A stretch of 9,466 bases of DNA from Spirosoma sp. (GTDB taxonomy: Bacteria; Bacteroidota; Bacteroidia; Cytophagales; Spirosomataceae). This document shows positions 1 to 7,400 of this stretch, piece after piece. The stretch is from assembly GCA_025351545.1 (NCBI GenBank), contig JANXVQ010000444.1, positions 1 to 9,466 of the forward strand. Reading direction: 5' to 3'. The notes under the pieces were generated by a model. It saw only the letters and a program-made list of their open reading frames with translations. It did not search any database and was not told the DNA's origin. Both the position numbers and the translations under genes were made by a program. The stretch's first letter is position 1. Each line of letters opens with the position of its first letter.

Positions 1-33
1 CAATTATGTCAACTCAAAAAATTTACACCAAAA

Positions 34-67
34 TTTGCAAAGTTTAGAAAAGCTTTATGTTACTTTG
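34..67 (+). promoter_or_regulatory. Possible Bacteroidota promoter for the creD-like gene
   Basis: TTTG at 34-37 and TTACTTTG at 60-67 are separated by 22 bases. They resemble the Bacteroidota -33 (TTTG) and -7 (TAnnTTTG) elements, with one mismatch in the -7 box. Transcription would start around 74, leaving a short leader before the ATG at 95. If this is right, the in-frame TTG at 35 lies inside the promoter and cannot be the start codon. This is consensus matching only. Confidence 0.35.
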
Positions 68-94
68 TGGTACAAAGTACTTTTCAATCCGATC

Positions 95-936
95 ATGGAA
101 CAAAATTCAAATCCTATGCCCCCGATTTCCTTATTTGATCGTGTCAATCGCTGGCTTCGTACATCTACGATGCTGAAACTTGCCGTTATTGGCATCCTCG
201 TGCTGGTACTTATGATTCCAACGGAGATGTTGAAATCACTAATCAACGAGCGAGAATCAACGCGAGACAAAGCCATAGCGGAGGTCAGCGAAAAATGGGG
301 CAATGAGCAGGTTATTGGCGGACCGGTGCTGTCAGTCCCTTATAAATTAGTGAGCAAAGACGATAAGGGGCAAACCAAAAGTCAAACGATGTACGCTCAT
401 TTTCTGCCCGATGACTTACAATTCGATGGTCGTGTTCAGCCCGAAAAGCGAAACCGGGGCATTTTTGTGGTTATGCTCTACAACACCCGGCTAACGATTC
501 GGGGAAATTTTAAGAAGCCATCCGTTGCATCGCTGGGGCTATCGCCCGACATTATGCAATGGGACAAGGCTTTTTTATCGCTCGGTATTAGTGATATGAA
601 AGGTATTCGGGATGCCATTAGATTTCGCATTAATAATCAACTGCTGACGACTGAGCCGGGAATTCCAAGCAGCGACATTATGTCGTCGGGTGTGAGCGTC
701 CCCATTGCGCTTACTGCCGAAACCTACCAATTTGAATCAACTATTAATCTGAATGGCAGCACCCAACTGAGCTTTTTGCCCTTTGGTAAAGAAACGCGGG
801 TTCATCTGCAATCCCCCTGGACTACGCCGAGTTTTACCGGCTCATTTCTGCCCGATCAGCGCAGTGTGACCCATCAGGGCTTCCGGGCCTCCTGGAAAGT
901 ATTGCAATTCAACCGGAATTTCCCGCAGCAGGGAAT
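95..936 (+). pseudogene. creD: creD-like inner membrane protein, 3' truncated by an IS element
   Basis: This is the N-terminal part of a CreD-family cell-envelope protein (the family named after the E. coli CreBC-regulated colicin-tolerance gene; molecular role poorly defined). From the ATG at 95, which I prefer over an in-frame TTG at 35, there is a cytoplasmic start with the motif SLFDRVNRWLR. A transmembrane segment follows at about residues 27-42 (LKLAVIGILVLVLMIP). After it comes the conserved ERESTRDKAIAEVSEKWG and IGGPVLSVPY region, and then the periplasmic domain, including SPWTTPSFTGSFLPDQR and GFRASWKVLQFNRNFPQ. Family similarity stops near residue 280, where the IS terminal repeat begins. 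The open frame continues 58 codons into the IS to a stop at 1109-1111, and this tail is not CreD sequence. CreD proteins are usually about 450 residues, and the missing part holds the C-terminal cluster of membrane helices. No 3' remainder is visible beyond the IS. The gene is very likely inactive, or makes only a singly anchored periplasmic domain. Confidence 0.85.
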
Positions 937-955
937 GGCTTTGTTGCACGGCTAC
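937..955 (+). repeat. Left terminal inverted repeat of the IS5-family element
   Basis: GGCTTTGTTGCACGGCTAC. The reverse complement of the right end differs only at the 13th base (C here, T there). The repeat directly follows the last codons with CreD similarity. Confidence 0.9.
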
Positions 956-1037
956 TCCCCATTAAATGAAAAAGCACCGGAATGGCGAACTTTGCGATCG
1001 CTAAACCCACAAAGCCGCCACCTGATGGCCCGGTGCT

Positions 1038-2054
1038 ATGCCAAAACTACACTTTTTCACCCAAGCGGACAACCAACCCCAAAAAGCGCACAAAGAACCG
1101 CCAACGCCTAAAGAAAAGTACCGCCTTACTAATTGGCCGGAGTATAATAAAGCCTTGATTAACAGAGGGTTTATCACCCTCTGGCTCGACCAAAATACGC
1201 TCGACCAATGGCAGTATCAGGGGCCGCGTACGGCGGGGGGAGTAGTACGTTATTCTGACCAATGCATTCAAGCCGCCTTATCCCTCAAAGCGGTCTTTCG
1301 ACTGGCTTTTGGGCAAACACAAAGCCTGATTCAGAGCTTGTTAGATGTAATGAAGAGGGAACTACAAGTGCCTTGCTATACGCAACTTTGTCGCCGACAA
1401 ACTCAGATCAACGCCTTTAGCTCACCCACACCCCCCGATGAAATCCCTGTTGAACCGATCTATATTGTCCTCGACAGCACGGGGTTGAAAGTCTATGGCG
1501 AAGGCGAATGGAAAGTAAAAAAGCATGGAGCCGACAAACGACGCACCTGGCGCAAACTGCATCTGGCCGTCGATGAAGCCACGAATGAACTTGATGCCGT
1601 TGAACTGACCACCAACACCATTAGCGATGCCGATATGGTCAAGCCTTTGGTAGCCACTATTACTGCTCCCATTGCCCGGTTGAGTGGCGATGGGGCTTAT
1701 GACCAGGTGAAGGTCTATGACGCCTTGAAAACAGCTCGGATTGAGCCGCTCATACCACCCCGTTCCAACGCGGTGATCTGGACAGATCAAGCAGGCGATG
1801 CTTTAGTACACGCTCGCAATGAGACTCTTACCAAGATTGATAGCTTGGGGTTGGCCGAATGGAAACGTCAGATTGGCTACCACCGTCGCCGTAAAGCGGA
1901 AACGGCTATGTTTCGCTGGAAGACGACCTTCGGTGAGCGGTTGTCAACCCGTTTGCTTGCCAATCAACAAGCTGAAGCTGGGGTGAAGGCAAGGTGTCTG
2001 AATCACTTCACAAAATTAGGGATGCCCCAAGCCGTAAAACGAGTACCCACGTAG
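1038..2054 (+). CDS. IS5-family DDE transposase
   Basis: This 338-residue transposase catalyses cut-and-paste or copy movement of the surrounding IS. An N-terminal IS5-type region is seen at about residues 31-52 (TNWPEYNKALINRGFITLW). The catalytic core carries D146 (IVLDSTGLKVYG), D218 (LSGDGAYD) and E288. The last residue sits in a Y(2)R(3)E(6)K signature formed by Y281, R284, E288 and K295, exactly as expected for IS4/IS5-superfamily enzymes. The WRKLHLAVDE stretch (171-180) is also typical. Length is slightly above IS903 transposases (about 307), so the true start may be a little downstream of the ATG at 1038. I see no internal stop or frameshift, so the enzyme is probably functional. The TAG stop overlaps the right inverted repeat. 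The gene starts 82 bp inside the left repeat, and its first codons overlap, in another frame, the spurious extension of the creD-like reading frame. Confidence 0.92.
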   Translation: MPKLHFFTQADNQPQKAHKEPPTPKEKYRLTNWPEYNKALINRGFITLWLDQNTLDQWQYQGPRTAGGVVRYSDQCIQAALSLKAVFRLAFGQTQSLIQSLLDVMKRELQVPCYTQLCRRQTQINAFSSPTPPDEIPVEPIYIVLDSTGLKVYGEGEWKVKKHGADKRRTWRKLHLAVDEATNELDAVELTTNTISDADMVKPLVATITAPIARLSGDGAYDQVKVYDALKTARIEPLIPPRSNAVIWTDQAGDALVHARNETLTKIDSLGLAEWKRQIGYHRRRKAETAMFRWKTTFGERLSTRLLANQQAEAGVKARCLNHFTKLGMPQAVKRVPT

Positions 2055-2069
2055 CCATGCAACAAAGCC
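2051..2069 (-). repeat. Right terminal inverted repeat of the IS5-family element
   Basis: Read on the minus strand this is GGCTTTGTTGCATGGCTAC, matching the left end at 18 of 19 positions. It contains the transposase stop codon at 2052-2054. Confidence 0.9.
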
Positions 2070-2095
2070 ATAAAATGGTGACAGCTCTCGCACAT

Positions 2096-2278
2096 TCACA
2101 GTGCATAAAACTCCTTCTTCGCAAATTCAGCCGGGCTTAGATAAGCCAAACTTTTACGGGGCCGCTGGTTAAGTTGAATTAAGTTCACATTTCCAGTGCA
2201 TATATCTTTTTTGCCTTTATTGTATTCTTCGTCAGTTAAACCTTTCGTACGAATGACAAAGCCTTTATTTAGCATCAT
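2096..2278 (-). pseudogene. Remnant of an rve-type (IS30-like) transposase C-terminus
   Basis: The 60-codon frame ends with LNQRPRKSLAYLSPAEFAKKEF, which resembles the extreme C-terminus of integrase-core transposases, especially IS30-type enzymes (pattern LNxRPRKxLgYxTPxEvF). The catalytic core is absent. The similar part covers roughly 2096-2190. The first ~29 codons (MMLNKGFVIRTKGLTDEEYN and on) are not recognisable transposase sequence. They begin only 2 bases after the lipoprotein stop codon, so they may be the start of an unrelated downstream gene that the insertion cut and fused to the remnant. The bases beyond the stop (2070-2095) may keep the old IS end, and they run straight into the IS5-family right end. 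The family assignment rests on a short motif. Confidence 0.55.
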
Positions 2279-2280
2279 CT

Positions 2281-3039
2281 TTATTCTTTAGTACCAGCCA
2301 AAAATTGGCCAACGTCACGCAACCCATACGTAGCCTGTTTAGAGGTCACCAATGGCATTGTATCCAGTACTTTTCGAGCCTCTGCTTCACTTTTAGCATT
2401 TATAAAATAGATGCCTGGTTGCGTACCTTCGGAGTTTTCCGATGACAAACGAAAGTCGATATAGCCGTTTTCGAGTAGGCCTTCCTGCTGAAGTTTTTCG
2501 TTAAGAATTGCTTGCTTGCGTAGTATTTCGGGGTCTAATTTGGACCTTTCAACCAAAAAAGCCCAGATTACAGCGTAGACATGATCAGTCGTAGAGGCTA
2601 CTTTCATTGCTTTATCGCTTCGCCCAAATACATTTTGGCCTACGGGACGCAGGGTATATTCAGCCAGGTTACTTTTAACAAGATCAGTTGTATCCAGGGC
2701 TAAATGAGCATCATCTTCTGTAGACGCTTTTATGAAAAAGGCAATTAACGATAGCGGCTGATTATTGGTAAATTTTCCTTTCTGATCGTAATAGATATTT
2801 TCGACAATACCTTTATTCCAGAGACCCATTAACTGTTTTTGCTGATTAGGAATATGTGCCATTGCTTTGTCCCGATCCGTGGTAGTCCAGGAAGTAATTA
2901 CGAAGAATTTTTTAGCGGCTACAACGGCAATATCCTGAGCAACCACTGTGGTATCCTGTTGAGTCGACTCCTCTTTAGATTTATTACTTTGGCAGGCATA
3001 TAGACCAAAGAAACTGATAAGTACCAATAATGCACGCAT
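2281..3039 (-). CDS. Lipoprotein with tandem YCII/muconolactone-isomerase-like domains
   Basis: This is a 252-residue predicted lipoprotein when started at the ATG ending at 3039; an upstream in-frame TTG at 3072 would put extra residues before the signal peptide and is less likely. Residues 1-15 form a short signal sequence and Cys16 (GLYAC) is the likely lipidated residue. A Ser/Lys/Glu/Thr-rich linker follows. Two similar domains come next, at about residues 43-135 and 154-248. Their ends are clearly related: LDTTDLVKSNLAEYTLRPVG (residues 116-135) and LDTMPLVTSKQATYGLRDVG (225-244). This looks like the dimeric ferredoxin-like alpha/beta fold of YCII or muconolactone delta-isomerase proteins, where two copies would form one barrel within a chain. 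Enzymatic activity is not shown, as no catalytic residues can be assigned with confidence. It is membrane-anchored, so the site is the periplasm or outer membrane. It lies on the same strand as the dehydrogenase fragment, 78 bp downstream of it. A weak promoter-like CAATTTTG (minus strand, 3087-3094) lies 47 bp ahead of the start. Confidence 0.7.
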   Translation of the reverse strand: MRALLVLISFFGLYACQSNKSKEESTQQDTTVVAQDIAVVAAKKFFVITSWTTTDRDKAMAHIPNQQKQLMGLWNKGIVENIYYDQKGKFTNNQPLSLIAFFIKASTEDDAHLALDTTDLVKSNLAEYTLRPVGQNVFGRSDKAMKVASTTDHVYAVIWAFLVERSKLDPEILRKQAILNEKLQQEGLLENGYIDFRLSSENSEGTQPGIYFINAKSEAEARKVLDTMPLVTSKQATYGLRDVGQFLAGTKE

Positions 3040-3117
3040 AGGGTGAAATGTTATAAATAGATGGAATTTCAAGACTTACTAATAGACAAAATTGCCATGT
3101 AACCAACTGGCGTCTTA

Positions 3118-3312
3118 CTAATTTACCAGTACTAATTTGCCTGGCCCTTTCAATTTTCCGCTTTCAAATTCGCTCAGTACTTCCACGACTTGGCTTATAG
3201 GAGCCGTTTTATGGACAACAGGCTTTAGGTAGCCATTTTCAATCAATACCATTTCCTTTCTGCTGGGGACAGCCTGTTGTAGCACATCGGGGCCACAATC
3301 CAGACTTTTCAT
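3118..3312 (-). pseudogene. C-terminal fragment of a medium-chain dehydrogenase/quinone reductase
   Basis: The 64-codon frame contains LIENGYLKPVVHKTAPISQV and then VVEVLSEFESGKLKGPGKLV, ending VLVN. This matches the last ~45 residues of NAD(P)-dependent zinc-type or quinone-oxidoreductase (MDR) proteins, whose C-termini read roughly 'lieaGkLkPvidrtyplsevaeAhryle.gk..GKvVl'. The catalytic GroES-like domain and the Rossmann fold with its glycine-rich motif are absent. Upstream, the frame has no recognisable dehydrogenase sequence and reaches a stop at 3358-3360, 165 bp short of any complete gene. It is therefore a relic of a deleted gene, not a small protein. A gene of this class lying divergent from an AraC regulator is a common arrangement and suggests a former target of that regulator. 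Confidence 0.65.
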
Positions 3313-3340
3313 CGAGAGTTTACTCTGGTTTATAATGACC

Positions 3341-3355
3341 CAAAAGCAGCTTTTG
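3341..3355. promoter_or_regulatory. 15-bp palindrome in the divergent spacer, possible operator
   Basis: CAAAAGC-A-GCTTTTG is a perfect inverted repeat about one central base. It is 29 bp ahead of the dehydrogenase-fragment ATG and 124 bp ahead of the AraC-family gene. The symmetry suits a dimeric DNA-binding protein, but AraC-type sites are more often direct repeats, and the match could be chance in AT-rich DNA. Confidence 0.2.
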
Positions 3356-3407
3356 CTCTATAAGTCGATTGTTTCGTTATTTAGTCCGCAAAATTAGATT
3401 TCATGAA

Positions 3408-3439
3408 TTGGGGAAAATTGTATGTAGAGGCTAACTTTC
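3408..3439 (+). promoter_or_regulatory. Possible promoter of the AraC-family gene
   Basis: TTG at 3408-3410 and TAACTTTC at 3432-3439 are separated by 21 bases. They approximate the Bacteroidota -33/-7 pair, with one mismatch from TAnnTTTG. The gap from the -7 box to the ATG at 3479 is 39 bases, similar to the susC-like gene. Confidence 0.3.
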
Positions 3440-3478
3440 CTGATTATCTGAAAATACCAACAAAAAAACTGATTACCG

Positions 3479-4270
3479 ATGCAAGAAGTCTTAGCGAACA
3501 ATCCCCCTAGGCAATCTGTAGCTTTGTGGAATTACTGCCTTTCATTCATTGCCGATATGGCCAGTGTAGTAGAGCACTACCATCATTGCTATAAAGTCGT
3601 TATTAGTTTAGACAACGAATTTGAGTGTCTGATTGATGGACAGGCTTTCTTCGGTTTACGAGGCTTTATCGTCAATCAGGCAATTCCCCACTCCTGTTAT
3701 GCACCAAGTGCAAACGTTCTGGTCAATTTTATTGAAGCCAACAGTTTCTGGGGTTTGCAACTTAAAGAATTGCTAGCGGACAAAACCTTTGTAATGATCG
3801 ATTCGGTCTTGGCACCTGAGCAGTATTCACAAGTGTTGCCAGCTAACTACGAGGAGCTACCAAATGATATCCTTATTCCTTACGTAAAGGCCTTTCTCGA
3901 TTCAATATTTCCTATTTCGCTACCCACAAATAAAATTATTACAGACGAACGTATAGAGATTACGTTACAGTATATTGATCAGAACCTGCACGAACCTCTG
4001 GATTTAGAAGATATTGCCAATCTGCTCTTTTTGTCAACAGACCGTACACGGCACCTTTTTGTTGAGCATATGGGAATCCCTTTTTCGCAGTATATACTTT
4101 GGAAACGAATACGTAATACAATGGCCGTTGCGATCATCGAAGAAGGCAAATTAACAGAAGCCTGCCTTCGTTTTGGGTTCACCGATCAACCGCACTTTAA
4201 CCGGACGTTCAAACGAATTTTTGGCTTACCACCCAGTATAATTATTCGGCATTCCCGCGTTTTATTGTAA
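3479..4270 (+). CDS. AraC-family transcriptional regulator
   Basis: This 263-residue cytoplasmic DNA-binding regulator has a complete C-terminal AraC/XylS domain at about residues 154-258. The first helix-turn-helix is around 175-196 (LEDIANLLFLSTDRTRHLFVEH) in its usual place. The second, with the family signature, lies around 222-246 and includes LTEACLRFGFTDQPHFNRTF followed by KRIFGLPPS, where GF-D-HF-R-FK-FG--P are the conserved positions. The N-terminal ~140 residues, with EHYHHCYKVVISLDNEFECL and HSCYAP, look like a cupin-type sensor or dimerisation domain, but the ligand cannot be read from sequence. The ATG at 3479 is the first in frame and no Shine-Dalgarno is seen, as usual in this phylum. 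It is divergent from the dehydrogenase fragment and lies 227 bp upstream of the susC-like gene on the same strand, so either could be a target. The gene looks intact. Confidence 0.9.
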   Translation: MQEVLANNPPRQSVALWNYCLSFIADMASVVEHYHHCYKVVISLDNEFECLIDGQAFFGLRGFIVNQAIPHSCYAPSANVLVNFIEANSFWGLQLKELLADKTFVMIDSVLAPEQYSQVLPANYEELPNDILIPYVKAFLDSIFPISLPTNKIITDERIEITLQYIDQNLHEPLDLEDIANLLFLSTDRTRHLFVEHMGIPFSQYILWKRIRNTMAVAIIEEGKLTEACLRFGFTDQPHFNRTFKRIFGLPPSIIIRHSRVLL

Positions 4271-4452
4271 CCTATCGACAAGACGTAAGTCGCTGATTAG
4301 ATTAGAGATATGTAACTCAAACAGGGGGCTACACAATAAATAACATTCGGCAGAATTAATGACCGCACTCTAAGTTAAGACATAATTATCAGTTGACTTT
4401 TTTATTAACGATGCCATAAAATAGACTTAATATTAGCAAAACAGCCCAGTTG

Positions 4453-4460
4453 TACTTTTG
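4453..4460 (+). promoter_or_regulatory. -7 promoter box of the susC-like gene
   Basis: TACTTTTG matches the Bacteroidota -7 consensus TAnnTTTG exactly and lies 37 bases before the ATG at 4498, implying a leader of about 30 nt. No good -33 TTTG is seen at the expected distance, only TTAA at 4427-4430. That would fit an activator-dependent promoter but is not proof. The rest of the AT-rich 4271-4497 spacer holds nothing else I can name. Confidence 0.5.
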
Positions 4461-4497
4461 CGCAAAATACTTAAGTAGTCAACTAACCTGTTATCGT

Positions 4498-7400
4498 ATG
4501 AAGCGTTATGTACTGTTTTCAGCACCACCAATTCGAGCTTTTTGCCGATTATTGGTGGTGTCTTTTTTTTGTTTTATGCCCGTTCTGTCGGCTCTGGCAC
4601 AAACAATTTCCGGCCAGGTTTTGGGCGCCGATGACCAAAAACCGCTGCCTGGCGTGTCGATTCTGGTAAAAGGTACAACATCGGGCACCACCACTCGCGC
4701 CGATGGCACTTATACTATTAACGTAAATAATCCGGCTGGCGCAACACTGACGTTTTCGTTTATCGGTTACGAAACACAGCAGACCTCGGTCGGTAATCGC
4801 ACGACAATCAACGTAACGATGTCAGTAGGATCATCGACTCTGAACGAGGTCGTTGTGACAGCCCTTGGCATCAAAAAAGACATCCGGCAAACGGGCGTCG
4901 CCATCCAAACCGTCGATGGGAATCAGTTGCTTAAAGCGCGCGAACCCAACGCCATCAATTCCCTGACGGGCAAAGTAGCCGGACTGACCATTGGGTCATC
5001 CTCCGAATTATTAGGGCGTCCGAACATTTCGCTAAGAGGCAATTCGGATGTGCTGTTCGTTGTTGATGGGATTCCGATCACATCGGATACCTGGAACGTA
5101 AGCGCCGACGACATTGACACCTACACGGTGCTGAAAGGCGCATCGGCATCCGCACTTTATGGATTCCGAGGAAAAAATGGCGCTATCCTGATCACGACCA
5201 AACGCGGTACGAAAGATAAGCGTGGTTTTTCGGTTGAGGTGAACACCAGCCAAATGGCCGATCAGGGCTTTATTGCCATTCCGAAGGTGCAGGACGAATA
5301 TGGTCCCGGAGACCACGGCGTGTATGCATTTGGCGATGGTAAAGGAAATGGTCTCAACGATGGTGACTACGACATTTGGGGCCCTGCGCTGAACGGACAG
5401 TTAATTCCGCAGTACGACAGTCCGGTAGTGCCGGGTCAGAGCTTCACCACGACCTTCAAGAAAGCGGATGGCAACAACGTTGTTTATACCAGCAACCGCC
5501 AGCCAACACCTTTTACCGCACGTGGTAAAGATAACCTCAGCCGATTTATTCAGACGGGTATTCTCTCGAATAACAATATTGCGGTGGCCGCATCGGGCGA
5601 GAAATACGACATGCGATTTTCTCTCTCGCATAATTTCCAGCAAGGACTGGTGCCTAATACAAAGCTTAATGTTACCAACTTCAATATTACGGGAGGGTAT
5701 AACTTTTCGCCCAAATTACGTTTTGAGTCAAGTTTAAACTACAACCGGCAGTATACGCCAAACTACCCGGACGTAAACTATGGCCCCAACTCGCTGATTT
5801 ATAATATTATTGCCTGGGGCGGTGCCGACTGGAATATCGACGATATGAAGCAGGTATGGCAGCCTGGCAAAGAAGGAACTCAACAGATTTATGCTGAATA
5901 TCAACGATACAACAACCCCTGGTTTCTGGCTAAAAACTGGTTACGCGGCCACTATAACAGCAATGTTTACGGCTATACCTCGCTCCGTTACCAAATTGCC
6001 GATGGGTTGCAGGTAACGGCTAAAACGCAGTTGACGACATATAGCTTATTGCGTACGGAGAAATTTCCGTATTCGGCTACAACGTACGGCCGCGAAGAAG
6101 CTCGTGGCGATTATCGCGAAGACCGCCGGAACCTGTTCGATAATATCAATCAGGTGCTGGTTCAGTACAACAAAAAAGTAACGCCCGATCTGTCTATCAA
6201 TGCCTTGGTGGGTGGCGAAGCACGGATTTTCAATTATAACTCCAACTACGCCAGTACCAATTATTTGAACGTACCGGGCGTCTATAATTTCGCGAACTCC
6301 TCAAATCCGGTTATTGCCAATAACTATCAGTCGGATATGCGGGTGTTGTCGGCTTACTACTCGGCCGATTTCACCTTCCGCGATTATGCGACACTAACCG
6401 CTACAGGGCGGGTCGATAAACTTTCGACGCTGCCCAAGGGGAACAATGCCTATTTCTATCCGTCGGTGGCGTTGAGTACGGTGATTTCTGATTATGTTCA
6501 GCTACCAGCCAAACTCGGCATCTCGTTCCTGAAATTTCGAGCGTCTTATGCCAATGTAAAAGATGGTCTGACACAATCGACAATTGGCTCAACACCAGGC
6601 GCTTCCTACCCGTTGGGATATGGTGTTGACTACAACTCGTCGTATGGCGGACCAACGTATCAGAACTCGGCGGTGTACTCATTGCCCCTGTCTTACAACA
6701 ACAAGCCAGCGGCCTACTATGCCAATACACTCAACAATCCGAACCTGAAGCCTAACTCGACCTCACAATCGGAAGTGGGCCTTGATATTCGTTTCCTGAA
6801 CAACCGCCTGATACTGGATGGTGCTTATTATATCAGTAACGATGGCCCACGCATTTTCACGCTGCCATCGTCGGAAGCGACGGGCTACACCGGCCGACTG
6901 GTGAATGGAATCAGTACTCAGAAAAAGGGCGGTGAAATTTCCCTGACGGGGCAGGCGATTCGTTCGCCAAAAGGGTTTAACTGGGATATTGTGGCCAACT
7001 ACTCCACCTTTACCGAACGGCTGAAAGAAGTGTATCCGGAAAGAGGTATCAACACACTGGCATCAAGTTATTTTGTGGGTAGCAGCAGTAGCTCGCGCTT
7101 CATAAACATTGGCGACCGGACAGACGGTTTTTACTCAACCGCATTTGTGCGGACGCCGGACGGTCAACTGATCAATGATGCAGGCGGACGACCTACTATA
7201 AACCCGGTAGCGCAGTTTCTGGGCTACGTGAACCCAAAATTCGTTTGGGGAATCAACAACCGATTCAGTTATAAAAACGTCAGTTTTAGCTTCCAGTTCG
7301 ATGGTCGCGTAGGCGGAGTTATCGGCGATTATGTTCGGCAGAAAACGTTTCAGGGTGGCCGTCACATCGAAACTATTCAAGGTGCTTATGGTGCCGCCCG

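Larger units (their letters stand above)
937..2069 (+). mobile_element. IS5-family insertion sequence, complete with both ends
   Basis: The element is about 1133 bp, bounded by inverted repeats at 937-955 and 2051-2069 that match at 18 of 19 positions and start with GGCTTTGTTGCA. Adding the flanking T at 936 and A at 2070 extends the match to 19 of 20, so the outer edge is uncertain by one base on each side. It encodes one transposase whose stop codon lies within the right repeat. The end sequence and transposase resemble the IS903-type subgroup of IS5, which normally makes 9-bp target duplications. The flanks here (GCAGGGAAT on the left, ATAAAATGG on the right) do not match, which points to recombination or an adjacent deletion after insertion. 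The element disrupts the creD-like gene. Confidence 0.88.

Noticed and set aside
35..94. TTG at 35 as start of the creD-like gene
   Set aside because: The extra 20 residues do not resemble CreD and the codon overlaps a promoter-like element. The ATG at 95 begins the conserved N-terminus.
935..1111. C-terminal 58 codons of the creD frame as real CreD sequence
   Set aside because: They are read from the IS terminal repeat and leader in an unintended frame and lack CreD features.
1047..1790. Minus-strand open frames within the transposase gene
   Set aside because: They lie opposite a well-supported transposase and show no recognisable motifs.
928..2078. 9-bp target-site duplication around the IS
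   Set aside because: The two flanks do not match with either choice of IS edge, and no shorter convincing duplication was seen.
3040..3072. TTG at 3072 (minus strand) as start of the lipoprotein
   Set aside because: It adds 11 residues before an already suitable short lipoprotein signal; the ATG at 3039 gives a normal distance to the lipobox.
4393..4405. TTGAC at 4393 as a sigma70 -35 box
   Set aside because: No suitable -10 partner follows, and Bacteroidota promoters use a different consensus; the exact TACTTTTG box is the better candidate.
4450..4497. TTG at 4450 as start of the susC-like gene
   Set aside because: It overlaps the TACTTTTG promoter box and would place 16 extra residues before a good signal peptide.
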